Shown here one piece after another: positions 34,183 through 41,743 of a stretch of DNA of 64,000 nucleotides (position 1 is the first letter of the stretch; every line of letters starts with the position of its first letter). A model generated the notes under the pieces. The model searched no databases. It saw nothing but the letters and a program-made list of their open reading frames with translations, and had not been told where the DNA came from. The stretch covers positions 124,001 to 188,000 of the forward strand of contig NZ_PJIQ01000004.1 in NCBI RefSeq assembly GCF_002929745.1. Reading direction: 5' to 3'. The translations under genes were made by a program, and so were the position numbers. The DNA comes from Arthrobacter sp. B1805. GTDB taxonomy: Bacteria; Actinomycetota; Actinomycetes; Actinomycetales; Micrococcaceae.

Positions 34183-34872
34183 GTGGGCGCGCACAGCGTC
34201 CGACGGCCCGCACGAGCAACACGCGCAGCTCGACCGAAGTCCCTGGCCCGAATCCGCGCGGTACTGGCCGGGGCGCTGGTGCTCGGAGTCGGCGGATCAT
34301 TGACCCTCGCCTCCTGGACGGACACCGAGTACGCCTCCGGCTCCTTCGCAGCGAGTTCCTTCTCGATCGAATCGACCACCTCGAGCCCGTACTCGGCCGA
34401 TGGCCCCTGGACCATCAACGAAACAGCTCCCGGTGCGACGCTTTCCTTCAACGCCACAGGAATGTACCCCGGCAGTACTGCCTATGCGCCGATCGCCCTG
34501 CGCACCCGGACTGGTTCGCTGGCGGGCACGGCGTCCCTGGGACCTGCGGCAGTCACCAATCCCCCAGGGACTGCCGCACCTCTGCTCGGCGATGCCCTGG
34601 TGTACCGCGTCGTGCGCTCGGAAACCTGCTCTGCTGCCGTATTCGCATCCGGTGCCGTGTTCGTGGTCGGCTCTGCGACTGCGGGCCGACCCTTGACTAC
34701 CGGCCAGAATGCCGGTGTGGTGAACAGCCTGGCTCCAGCTACACCGACAGCCCCCGGTGCCAGCACCAGGTTCTGCTTCGAGGTCTCGCTTCCCCCTGGA
34801 GCAGCCAACGCACTGCAGGGGAAGTCAGCGTCGGCGATCTGGCAGTTCTCCGCGGTTTCGACAGCACCGTGA
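34183..34872 (+). CDS. TasA-like protein with SipW-dependent signal peptide (second copy)
   Basis: The 229-residue paralogue of the preceding protein shares the signal region (RIRAVLAGALVLGVGGSLTL, then ASWTDTEYASGSF) and the paired cysteines (SETCSAAVF, TRFCFEV). The basic head is longer (25 residues). It starts with GTG 2 bp after the stop of the first copy and overlaps the signal-peptidase gene by 4 bp (GTGA), so the set is translationally coupled. In Bacillus such pairs are major and minor fibre components; here that division of labour is only an inference. Confidence 0.85.
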   Translation: MGAHSVRRPARATRAARPKSLARIRAVLAGALVLGVGGSLTLASWTDTEYASGSFAASSFSIESTTSSPYSADGPWTINETAPGATLSFNATGMYPGSTAYAPIALRTRTGSLAGTASLGPAAVTNPPGTAAPLLGDALVYRVVRSETCSAAVFASGAVFVVGSATAGRPLTTGQNAGVVNSLAPATPTAPGASTRFCFEVSLPPGAANALQGKSASAIWQFSAVSTAP

Positions 34873-35483
34873 GCGGGACGCCTAACCCTGCCGTGATTGC
34901 TCCCCTCGGTTCCGCCGATGCATCAGCTCCCCTGAGGAAGCGACACTCCCCCGCCGCCGTCATCCGCGAGTTGCTGATGAATCTTGCCGCTATCGGTGGC
35001 GCAGTGTGCATCCTGCTTGTGGTGGCAGCGCTTGTCTTCGACATCACGCTGATGATGTTCAGGACCGGCTCGATGAGCCCGACCATTCCGGCAGGATCAG
35101 TCGCCGTCGTCCGTGAGATGCCAGCGGCCGGCATCTCCATCGGCGACATCATCACCGTCGACCGACCGGGAGCGCTGCCGATCACGCATCGGGTCACCAG
35201 CGTGACCGATACCGGCGGACCCACGCGGATCATCACCATGAAGGGTGACGCGAACGACGTCGAGGACCCGGCGCCGTACAGGGTCGATACCGTGCGCGAA
35301 GTCCTGTTCTCGGTTCCCGGTCTGGCTCCGGTCATCATCGCGATGTCGAACCCTCCGGTGCTCGGCGGCATCACGCTCGCTGTCGCTGCGCTCGTGACCT
35401 GGAGCAGCTGGCCGACGTCGGACAAGAACGGCAGGCACGGACGCCGCAGTGCCCGCGGCGAACACAACGGGCGCAGCGCGTGA
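34869..35483 (+). CDS. ER-type signal peptidase I (SipW-like)
   Basis: The 204-residue membrane peptidase should remove signal peptides from the TasA-like proteins. One helix (AIGGAVCILLVVAALVFDI) is followed by TGSMSPTIPAGS, with catalytic Ser68. In place of the Lys of ordinary bacterial enzymes it has ITHRVTSV with His107, the mark of the ER/archaeal/SipW type. MKGDANDVED supplies the conserved Asp region. A second helix lies near the C-terminus (GGITLAVAALVTWSSW) and a basic tail follows. The start is the GTG overlapping the previous stop. The much longer open frame upstream is antisense to nothing but overlaps the two substrate genes and is rejected. Confidence 0.9.
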   Translation: MSGTPNPAVIAPLGSADASAPLRKRHSPAAVIRELLMNLAAIGGAVCILLVVAALVFDITLMMFRTGSMSPTIPAGSVAVVREMPAAGISIGDIITVDRPGALPITHRVTSVTDTGGPTRIITMKGDANDVEDPAPYRVDTVREVLFSVPGLAPVIIAMSNPPVLGGITLAVAALVTWSSWPTSDKNGRHGRRSARGEHNGRSA

Positions 35484-36199
35484 GGCGTTTCGCCCTCGGA
35501 CAAGGACTGTCGCTCGCGGCTTGCGCACTTGCCTTCTCCGCTGCGCCTGCGGCTGCTGTGCCAGCGGAGATACCAGCCACCACCACCGGACCAAACCTGC
35601 TCGACCTCGAGTACTCGGCAGACACCGTGCGCCTTACCCCTGGCGAGACATCGTCCTGGGATGTGCTCGTGACCTTCGTTCCGCATCTCGTCGACGAGCT
35701 CGTACTGGATCTCGATACGCCGCCGAATGCCAGTTCGCTGCTCATGCAGGACCTCGCGGTGCAAGCCAGCGCGTGCTCCGTGGCTTTCAACCCCTCTGGC
35801 TGTCCGGGCACAACCGTCGAGTTGCTGCCAGTGATTCCTTTCACCGACATAGCAGCGTCAGAGGCGACCGTGCTCCGTCCGGTCACCGAGGACCTTCCCG
35901 GTCCCCTGTATGTACGAGTCAACGTCACCCTTGCCGAGGACACTGACGTCTCGGCCGACCACGAGCCTGCCACCATTCATCTCGCGGCCGTTGCCACCGG
36001 AATGGACACGCCACCGGGAACAGCACCTGAGCGGGTGCTCGACGGGGCAGCTGCCGGTCAGGCTCGACCAGGGAACCGTTCCCCTTTGGCCGAGACAGGC
36101 GCAACCATTCTGGGTTACGCGGGGCTGGGCGTGGCCGCAGTCATCATCGGCCTCCTGGTGTCCGGAGTGGCACGGCGGACCAGCGGCGGAGCTGCCTAG
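35480..36199 (+). CDS. Surface protein with LAETG sorting-type tail
   Basis: The 239-residue protein has an ordinary signal peptide (LSLAACALAFSAAPAAA, cleavage after AxA) and a beta-sandwich-like middle with TPGETSSWDVLVTF. It ends in PLAETGATILGYAGLGVAA, then a hydrophobic helix and VARRTSGGAA. LAETG followed by a helix and arginines is the sorting signal used by class E sortases of Actinobacteria. No sortase is in the window. It overlaps the peptidase gene by 4 bp (GTGA) and is the last gene of the operon. I infer that it anchors or caps the TasA-like polymer at the wall. Confidence 0.75.
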   Translation: MRRFALGQGLSLAACALAFSAAPAAAVPAEIPATTTGPNLLDLEYSADTVRLTPGETSSWDVLVTFVPHLVDELVLDLDTPPNASSLLMQDLAVQASACSVAFNPSGCPGTTVELLPVIPFTDIAASEATVLRPVTEDLPGPLYVRVNVTLAEDTDVSADHEPATIHLAAVATGMDTPPGTAPERVLDGAAAGQARPGNRSPLAETGATILGYAGLGVAAVIIGLLVSGVARRTSGGAA

Positions 36200-36295
36200 C
36201 TTGCTCTGCCCCCGAATCTGGATGCGCCCCATTGGTTCGCTCCGGCATCAGTTCCACGGTATGGACGTACCACGGTGACATGGAAGGCTGGTGGG

Positions 36296-36811
36296 ATGAC
36301 CGGCACAGCGTGGCAGCAGAAGATCGATCGCTTCTACGAGCAGGACTTCGACGACGACGATCCGCAGGGCTCCATCGCGAAGATGGGCGAGCTGCTCGCC
36401 GAGCGTCCCGAGGATGATGCAGAGGCCTTGTTCGAGTTGGCCGGTGTGCACGATGCCCTGGGTTTCGAGAACGAAGCGATCCCGCTGTACAGGCGAGCCA
36501 TCGCAGCAGGGCTGAAGGGCACGAGCGCGCTACGGGCGTCCATCCAACTCGCGAGTAGCCTGCGCAACGTAGGCGCGTCCGCCGAGGCTCTGACGATCCT
36601 CGAATCCATGCCGGATGGCGGCATCGACGAAGGGGCGCGCCAGGCCTTCCTCGCCCTGGCGCTGCATGACGAAGGCAGACACGGCGACGCACTGAAGACC
36701 GCGCTCCTCGCCCTCATTCCGACCCTCGATGGCTACAAGCAGTCCCTCACCGCTTACGTGACAGAACTGCCAAGCACCGCCACGAAGCCCCAAAGCGGGG
36801 AGCCCAGGTAA
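36296..36811 (+). CDS. Tetratricopeptide-repeat protein
   Basis: The 171-residue soluble protein contains helical repeat pairs around residues 22-150. Examples are AEALFELAGVHDALGFENEAIPLYRRAIAAG (cut by its central Gly), RASIQLASSLRNVGASAEALTIL and FLALALHDEGRHGDALKTALLAL. All match TPR spacing, with Ala/Gly at positions 8 and 20. Similar small TPR proteins in Actinobacteria are of unknown function. The start at 36296 has GAAGG upstream; a longer in-frame ATG is 21 bp earlier. Confidence 0.75.
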   Translation: MTGTAWQQKIDRFYEQDFDDDDPQGSIAKMGELLAERPEDDAEALFELAGVHDALGFENEAIPLYRRAIAAGLKGTSALRASIQLASSLRNVGASAEALTILESMPDGGIDEGARQAFLALALHDEGRHGDALKTALLALIPTLDGYKQSLTAYVTELPSTATKPQSGEPR

Positions 36812-36842
36812 GGGATCCCCCAGCCGGGACGACCACAGATGC

Positions 36843-37034
36843 TCAGGGTCGCTCGGATCTTGCCTGCCCGATCTTGCGTGACGTCATCCGTGCAGCAGTC
36901 CTGCCAACCCCGTGACTCGCACGCAACACCTGCATCACCTCGCGCAGCGGAACCGCGCCATCGTCAGTCGTAGTGGGTTGATCGATGACTTCGAGGGTCC
37001 AACCGCGTCTACCGAGTGGTGGTATGCAGCACAA
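36843..37034 (-). pseudogene. Possible small gene or remnant with helix-hairpin-helix-like end
   Basis: A 63-residue minus-strand frame reads WTLEVIDQPTTTDDGAVPL and then VMQVLRASHGVGRTAARMTS. The SHGVGRTAA block resembles a DNA-binding helix-hairpin-helix, as in mIHF-like proteins. The protein is too short for a known family, and no ribosome site or clear promoter is visible. It may be a fragment of a lost gene. It is recorded because the gap between the TPR and DinB-like genes is otherwise empty. Confidence 0.25.
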
Positions 37035-37047
37035 GAAAAGGATGAAA

Positions 37048-37671
37048 ATGATCAGCGATTGGCAGACAGTGCACCAGGAACGGCAGGCCCTTGCAGATGA
37101 TCTGGCATCGCTGACGGATGCGCAGTGGGCGACGCCCTCGCTATGCCAAGGCTGGGACGTTCACGACGTCGTCGCGCACCTGACAGGTTCAGCAAAGACC
37201 ACCCGCCGCAGCTTCTGGCTGTCCCTCATCAGGTCGGGCTTCGACTTCGACCGCGCAAATGCCCGGGAGGTAGAAACCGAACGAGCTCCCACTCCTGCCG
37301 AGACCCTCCAGCGATTCAAGTCCACCATCACCAGCACCAGAACCCCTCCCGGGCCCTTCATCACTCGTCTCATCGAAATCGTCGTGCACGGCGAGGACAT
37401 AAGGCGCCCGCTCGGTATAGAACACGCAGCCCTGCCGTCGAAGCTGCGAGAGGCTGTGGCCTACTTAGCCCAAGACCGCCTGTCAGGTGGGAAGAAGCGG
37501 CTGAGCGGCCTGGAACTCACCGCGACCGACGAGGGATTCACGATCGGCTCGGGCCAGGTGATTGCGGGGCCGGCGCTGTCGCTTCTACTTGCGGCGTCCG
37601 GACGGCCGGCCGCCCTTTGCGACCTCCGAGGGCCCGGCCTAGCGCTTCTCCGGAGCCGCTTGACCCTATGA
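37048..37671 (+). CDS. DinB/MDMPI-like (TIGR03083) protein
   Basis: The 207-residue helical protein belongs to the mycothiol-dependent maleylpyruvate isomerase N-terminal (DinB-like) group. Residues LCQGWDVHDVVAHLTGSAK contain the first metal-binding His, and IEIVVHGEDIRRPLG the second conserved His region. Members are metal-binding and often mycothiol-linked; most have no proven reaction. The start is chosen at 37048 because AAAAGG lies 6 bp upstream; ATGs at 37042 and 37024 are alternatives. Confidence 0.75.
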   Translation: MISDWQTVHQERQALADDLASLTDAQWATPSLCQGWDVHDVVAHLTGSAKTTRRSFWLSLIRSGFDFDRANAREVETERAPTPAETLQRFKSTITSTRTPPGPFITRLIEIVVHGEDIRRPLGIEHAALPSKLREAVAYLAQDRLSGGKKRLSGLELTATDEGFTIGSGQVIAGPALSLLLAASGRPAALCDLRGPGLALLRSRLTL

Positions 37672-37701
37672 TACGAACAAACCTGAGCGTCAACGGCACG
37701 A

Positions 37702-37707
37702 TATCGT
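37702..37707 (+). promoter_or_regulatory. -10-like element of the broken acetyltransferase gene
   Basis: TATCGT, then GGGCGC, then the ATG at 37714. Confidence 0.35.
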
Positions 37708-37713
37708 GGGCGC

Positions 37714-38307
37714 ATGGCCGACATTCGAGGTCTCGACGAACTCCTGGCCGCTCTCAACGCCGGGGAGACAATCCCCGGAGGTTCGGCGCACCATGAGGCC
37801 ATGCACGCCGTGAGCCAGGAGTCCCTGCGCATCACCGCCGAGCTCAACGGACGGTACCACTCCCCCATGGAGGTGAGGGCCCTGATGGGCGAACTGACCG
37901 GGCGCGAGGTCCCGGAGTCCTTTCAACTTTTCCCGCCGTTCAGCGCTGACTTCGGCAGGAACATCCGCTTCGGCGCGGAGGTGTTCGTCAACAGCGGCTG
38001 CCGATTTCAGGACCAGGGGGGCATCGACATCGGTGACAGGTCCCTTATCGGCCACAATGCGGTGATTACGACCTTGAATCACGATATGGCGCCTGGCCGA
38101 CGAGCAGACATGCACCCGGCTCGCGTCGTGATAAGGGTGTGTGGTTCGGGGCCAACGTGACGGTCCTGCCCGGGGTGACCGTCGGCGATGGGGCTGTAGT
38201 GGGAGGGGGTGCAATCGTCACGAGGAATGTTCCCGCGGGGGCACTGGTCGTTGGGGTGCCGGCACGGCGTGTCGGCGCGGCGTGTCGGCGCGGTCCCGGA
38301 AGGGTAA
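37714..38307 (+). pseudogene. Sugar O-acetyltransferase (Maa/NodL type), broken by two indels
   Basis: The first 135 residues (to PARVVI) match maltose/galactoside O-acetyltransferases: an N-terminal helical part, then hexapeptide repeats NIRFGAEVFVNSGCRFQD and [19 protein letters not shown]. The frame then stops at 38158-38160. The expected continuation, [19 protein letters not shown] and [17 protein letters not shown], lies in another frame from about 38117. Restoring one A in the run at ATAAGGG (about 38130-38136) joins them. Further on, an exact 13-bp tandem duplication (CGGCGTGTCGGCG, 38265-38290) shifts the frame again before the likely original stop TAA at 38305-38307. The two changes together restore the downstream frame. 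Sequencing error could explain the single-base loss but not the duplication. Confidence 0.8.
38265..38290 (+). repeat. 13-bp tandem duplication inside the acetyltransferase pseudogene
   Basis: Two exact adjacent copies of CGGCGTGTCGGCG occupy 38265-38277 and 38278-38290. Removing one copy restores a normal C-terminus ending [12 protein letters not shown]. Confidence 0.85.
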
Positions 38308-38388
38308 TGACCGGCGCTGACGCTGCTGTTCTGGCTGATCACCCTGCCCAAGCGCTATGCGAAGACGGCCCCGAAGACTGCCCGACAC

Positions 38389-38631
38389 ATGTACCAGGTC
38401 CGGCAGTCCATCCGGGTGAACCCCCTGGTGATCAAGATCTTCTGGGGCTTCAGTGCGCTGCTGGCTATCACCACGCTCGTCCTGCCCTTCGTGTCGTCCG
38501 GACAGTCCTCGCCGGAGCTGGTTCCCCTGAGCGCATTCTTCGCCGTGTTCTTCGCCGGGCTCGCATACGGGCAGTCCCACCAGCTACGGCACCTCGCCGC
38601 GGCCACGGAGACATCTGTGGACGTCAGGTGA
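38389..38631 (+). CDS. Small membrane protein, possibly 5'-damaged
   Basis: From the ATG at 38389 the 80 residues contain two helices ([20 protein letters not shown] and [17 protein letters not shown]). The same frame is open back to 38311 and reads [20 protein letters not shown], which looks like a real first helix and loop. No ATG, GTG or TTG opens it, and a TGA lies just before. A start codon may have been lost, or a small indel near the ATG at 38307 may have cut the gene off. No family is recognised. Confidence 0.5.
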   Translation: MYQVRQSIRVNPLVIKIFWGFSALLAITTLVLPFVSSGQSSPELVPLSAFFAVFFAGLAYGQSHQLRHLAAATETSVDVR

Positions 38632-38746
38632 GAGGACTTCACGATGATGGTTAGGGCTACCGGAGGAAGGTTCCGGCTGCGCTCAAGCAGTAGGGGTGGT
38701 TCGGTATGGGAAGCTACGTAGCGTGCGTGATGACCTGGGTGGCAGG

Positions 38747-39307
38747 CTAACGAGTTGCGACCCGTTGGTGCGCACTGACCCGACGATCACGGGTGAATTC
38801 CTTGACGCCGAAGGAGGCGAGCAGCACCACGGTGAACCACGCTCCGATGACGGAGGACGAGGGGAACAGCAGTCCGACGGCTACGCCGGTGACGATCATC
38901 GGAATCGCCAACAGCAGGAACGAGCGCATGCCGTAGAGGAAGACGAACGGCAGGTAGTGCGCCCCGACGAGCACCATTGCTGCAGGGAAGAAGAGGTCCG
39001 CGTCGAACGCAGCAAGCGTCAGGGCCACAAGGAATCCCAGGGGCACCTGCATTGCAGTCTGGAAAGCCAGCGCTGACATCGGGTGTCCAGCCGGCAACGC
39101 GGAGGGCCCACCGAGGAGGCCGAGACCGAGGGTCGTGAGCGGGAAGATGAGCATCCCGCCGACGAACAGGACGAACGGAGCGATACCAGCGAGCCCGCTC
39201 GAGGCGGCAGCTGCCGAAGCAGCCCACATCAGTGCCGTCACGATCTGTCCGACCGAACCGCGTCTGTAAACGCGCCGAATGTCCGTCTGAGCTGCAGAGA
39301 TGTCCAT
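38747..39307 (-). CDS. Multi-pass membrane protein (186 aa), unknown
   Basis: About six helices are visible, including IVTALMWAASAAAASSGLAG, APFVLFVGGMLIFPLTTLGL, FLVALTLAAFDADLFFPAAM, YGMRSFLLLAIPMIVTGVAV and VIGAWFTVVLLASFGVKEFT. A GLLGGPSALPAGHPM loop follows the second helix. It resembles small DUF7010-like membrane proteins, but I am not sure of the family. A CAGAAT hexamer 6 bp before the ATG supports the start and a leaderless transcript. No neighbour suggests a role. Confidence 0.65.
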   Translation of the reverse strand: MDISAAQTDIRRVYRRGSVGQIVTALMWAASAAAASSGLAGIAPFVLFVGGMLIFPLTTLGLGLLGGPSALPAGHPMSALAFQTAMQVPLGFLVALTLAAFDADLFFPAAMVLVGAHYLPFVFLYGMRSFLLLAIPMIVTGVAVGLLFPSSSVIGAWFTVVLLASFGVKEFTRDRRVSAHQRVATR

Positions 39308-39313
39308 AGTCAG

Positions 39314-39319
39314 ATTCTG
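39314..39319 (-). promoter_or_regulatory. -10-like element of the 186-aa membrane-protein gene
   Basis: On the minus strand CAGAAT, then CTGACT, then the ATG at 39307. Confidence 0.35.
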
Positions 39320-39453
39320 TCAGTTCGCGCCGCGGTGTCGAACTGGCTCGGCGTTACTGTGAGCTCGACGACGACTGGATTCCTCACGTCCTGGCTGAGC
39401 CACAGCCTGGCCATTAGCGGGCGATACGTCGGGCCGGGCGACAGGTCGAGGAC

Positions 39454-39800
39454 TTGAGCGCGGCTGCCCTGCATCTACGGCCCCTACGGCGCGAGGGGCA
39501 GGTGTTCTTGCCGGATGGGGTAAGGACCGCCTCTTCTGCTTTCATGCGGGATGGAGCGCGACCTCCCATACGGCGTTGCACGCTTTCTTGGTCCGCCAGG
39601 TCGAGGATCCCCCCCGCCGAACTGACCCGTCTGGCCGCTAAGACGTCGACAGCGGGGTTGGTCGGATACGTCGATCTTCACGGCCTGAACCCGGGCGAGG
39701 AAGAGCTCGGGTTCGTCACTGAGCCCTCGAACCGCTGGACAGGGACTTGGGCGGTAGTCCGCGGAAGCTGGAGTCTCGGACGGCTTCAATGAACCTCCGG
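39454..39800 (+). pseudogene. Decayed GNAT acetyltransferase
   Basis: Within a 112-residue frame only GYVDLHGLNPGEEELGFVTE and PSNRW are recognisable, corresponding to the central strands before the acetyl-CoA loop of RimJ-like GNAT enzymes. Right after them the expected GQGLGR and AEAGVSDGFNEP appear in the next frame, which also contains an in-frame TAG. The N-terminal third matches nothing. At least one frameshift plus a stop mean the gene is dead. Confidence 0.6.
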
Positions 39801-39971
39801 TGCAACAGGCTTCTCCTCCTGCGTCCAGGTAGCGAAAGCTATCGCACCCGAAACCACCCCGAGGATGAGGAAGACCAACATCGGAGTTCTACCTGAAGCC
39901 AGCCCGCCGGAGAGGCCGATGATGCCACAGCTGCCGGCCGAGGCCAGACACGCCAACGTCGTGTCCTCCAT
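39786..39971 (-). CDS. Small membrane protein (61 aa)
   Basis: The frame codes for two hydrophobic stretches (LACLASAGSCGIIGLSGGLA and PMLVFLILGVVSGAIAFATW) and a charged end EEKPVAPEVH. It starts 2 bp after the stop of the Gly/Ser-tailed membrane protein upstream, which suggests an operon. No family is recognised, and its reality rests on composition and spacing only. Confidence 0.45.
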   Translation of the reverse strand: MEDTTLACLASAGSCGIIGLSGGLASGRTPMLVFLILGVVSGAIAFATWTQEEKPVAPEVH

Positions 39972-39973
39972 GC

Positions 39974-40291
39974 CTACTCTCCCCCGCCGCCAGCGCCGCC
40001 CCCACCGTCGAAGCCTCCCCCACCCGAGGATGAGGATGAGTCGCCGCCGGAAGGGCCCCCGCCAGGGTGCGACTCGTGACCGCCCATGAGCGCTGCCCCA
40101 CCCAGGACAGCCGCGGAGGATCCGCCCCCGCTGTCGGGCTGACTTGCGGCTCTCGCCGTACGCCTGCTCGCCTCCTGGTTACCCTGGCTCGTCTTCGGTG
40201 AGGATCTTCGGGCGATCGCCAGCAATGCGAGGACGATAACCACCGCCGCCACCAAAATGAAGGCGAAGATCAGTGCACCAGATAGGTCCAC
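39974..40291 (-). CDS. Membrane protein with Gly/Ser-rich tail (105 aa)
   Basis: One N-terminal helix (ALIFAFILVAAVVIVLALLAIA) is followed by a polar segment and a C-terminal tail of runs of Ser and Gly (DSSSSSGGGG, GGGGAGGGGE). Such tails are common in TPM/DUF2207-like membrane proteins, but the catalytic domain is absent. The GTG at 40291 is favoured by AGGAGTC upstream; the longer frame has no such site. It may be coupled to the 61-aa protein that follows. Confidence 0.6.
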   Translation of the reverse strand: MDLSGALIFAFILVAAVVIVLALLAIARRSSPKTSQGNQEASRRTARAASQPDSGGGSSAAVLGGAALMGGHESHPGGGPSGGDSSSSSGGGGFDGGGGAGGGGE

Positions 40292-40573
40292 GGTCAGACT
40301 CCTGTCGGCTCGATGAGGTTGCACGGGTGCTGTGCGGGGATTGCCCCTCACAGCCCAGCAGCAACGAGCCGGCACCGAAACAGCCCTTGGGATGATATTC
40401 AGGGGACCAGCATCGGTGCCGGTTCGTCGCCTCCTGGCACAAGGACATTCACCGAGGCAGAGCACTTCGATCTCTCAGCTGGGTATTCAGCAGTGCGGTC
40501 CCGCTGAAATCTTCGAGTTACGACAAATCACGATTCCGCGGGATTACCTCAGAACGGAAGCAATCACGCCGAC

Positions 40574-41659
40574 TCACACATTGAAGCGGAACTCCACCAC
40601 GTCGCCGTCGGACATGACGTACTCCTTGCCCTCGATCCGGACCTTGCCCCGTGACTTCGCCTCGCTCATCGAGCCGGCATCGACCAGGTCGTCGAAGGAC
40701 ACCACCTCGGCCTTGATGAAGCCGCGCTGGAAGTCGGAGTGGATGACGCCCGCGGCCTCAGGCGCCGTTGCACCCTTCCTGATCGTCCACGCGCGGCTCT
40801 CCTTGGGGCCCGCCGTGAGGTAGGTCTGCAACCCGAGGGTGTGGAAACCGACGCGCGCCAGCTGGTCGAGGCCGGACTCCTCCTGGCCGTTCATCTCGAG
40901 CATTTCGCGAGCCTCCGCCTCGTCGAGTTCCACGAGGTCGGCTTCGAGTTTGGCATCGAGGAAGATGGCGTCGGCGGGCGCCACGAGCTCGCGCAACTCC
41001 GCCTGACGCTGCGGATTGCCGAGAACGGCGTCGTCGACGTTGAAGACGTAGATGAACGGCTTGGCCGTGAGCAGGCTCAACTCACGAAGGTGCTCCATCT
41101 CGAGCTTGTCGCTCGCTACGGACGAGAAGATCGTGTCCCCGCGTTCCAGGACGGATTGCGCCGCCTGCATCGCGCTGAGCTGCGCCGCTTCGCGCTTCTT
41201 GATCTTCACTTCCTTCTCGACGCGAGGGATGGCCTTCTCGAGCGTCTGCAGGTCGGCGAGGATCAGTTCGGTGTTGATGGTCTCCATGTCCGACCGCGGA
41301 TCGACCTTGCCGTCCACGTGGATGACATCGGGATCATCGAACACGCGGATGACCTGGGCGATGGCTTCGGCCTCACGGATGTTCGCGAGGAACTGGTTGC
41401 CGAGCCCCTCCCCCTCGGACGCGCCCTTGACGATGCCTGCGATGTCGACGAAGGACACGGTTGCCGGCAGGATGCGCTGCGAACTGAAGACCTCGGCGAG
41501 CTTCGCAAGGCGTGAATCGGGCAGGTTGACCACACCGACGTTTGGCTCGATGGTCGCGAACGGATAGTTCGCGGCCAGCACGTTGTTGCGCGTCAGCGCG
41601 TTGAAGAGGGTTGATTTGCCGACGTTGGGCAGTCCGACGATGCCGATAGTAAGAGCCAC
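40574..41659 (-). CDS. ychF: Redox-regulated ribosome-binding ATPase YchF/Obg-like
   Basis: The 361-residue P-loop protein of the Obg-related family prefers ATP. It has G1 GLPNVGKSTLFNALTRN, the G2 region NYPFATIEPNVGVV, G3 FVDIAGIVKGASEGEGLGNQ, a coiled-coil middle (KAIPRVEKEVKIKKREAAQL) and a C-terminal TGS domain ending KEYVMSDGDVVEFRFNV. The family contacts ribosomes and responds to oxidative stress. The start is GTG at 41659. TAGACT lies 8 bp upstream and there is no ribosome site, so a near-leaderless transcript is likely. Confidence 0.95.
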   Translation of the reverse strand: MALTIGIVGLPNVGKSTLFNALTRNNVLAANYPFATIEPNVGVVNLPDSRLAKLAEVFSSQRILPATVSFVDIAGIVKGASEGEGLGNQFLANIREAEAIAQVIRVFDDPDVIHVDGKVDPRSDMETINTELILADLQTLEKAIPRVEKEVKIKKREAAQLSAMQAAQSVLERGDTIFSSVASDKLEMEHLRELSLLTAKPFIYVFNVDDAVLGNPQRQAELRELVAPADAIFLDAKLEADLVELDEAEAREMLEMNGQEESGLDQLARVGFHTLGLQTYLTAGPKESRAWTIRKGATAPEAAGVIHSDFQRGFIKAEVVSFDDLVDAGSMSEAKSRGKVRIEGKEYVMSDGDVVEFRFNV

Positions 41660-41743
41660 GGGAGACAAGTCTACCGGGCAGGGAGGACCCGCTTCGCGGT
41701 GTCGCCACCCCTGAATGTCGGAGGGTGCTGCAACAGTGTGGGC

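Noticed and set aside
33861-34868. Extended reading frame upstream of the signal peptidase
   Set aside because: It overlaps the two TasA-like genes in another frame and is Arg/Pro/Ser-rich. The GTG at 34869, overlapping the previous stop, gives the normal family length.
40292-40573. Searched the 282-bp gap after ychF for a tRNA or riboswitch
   Set aside because: No cloverleaf, anticodon arm or known riboswitch core could be found; only weak local pairings.
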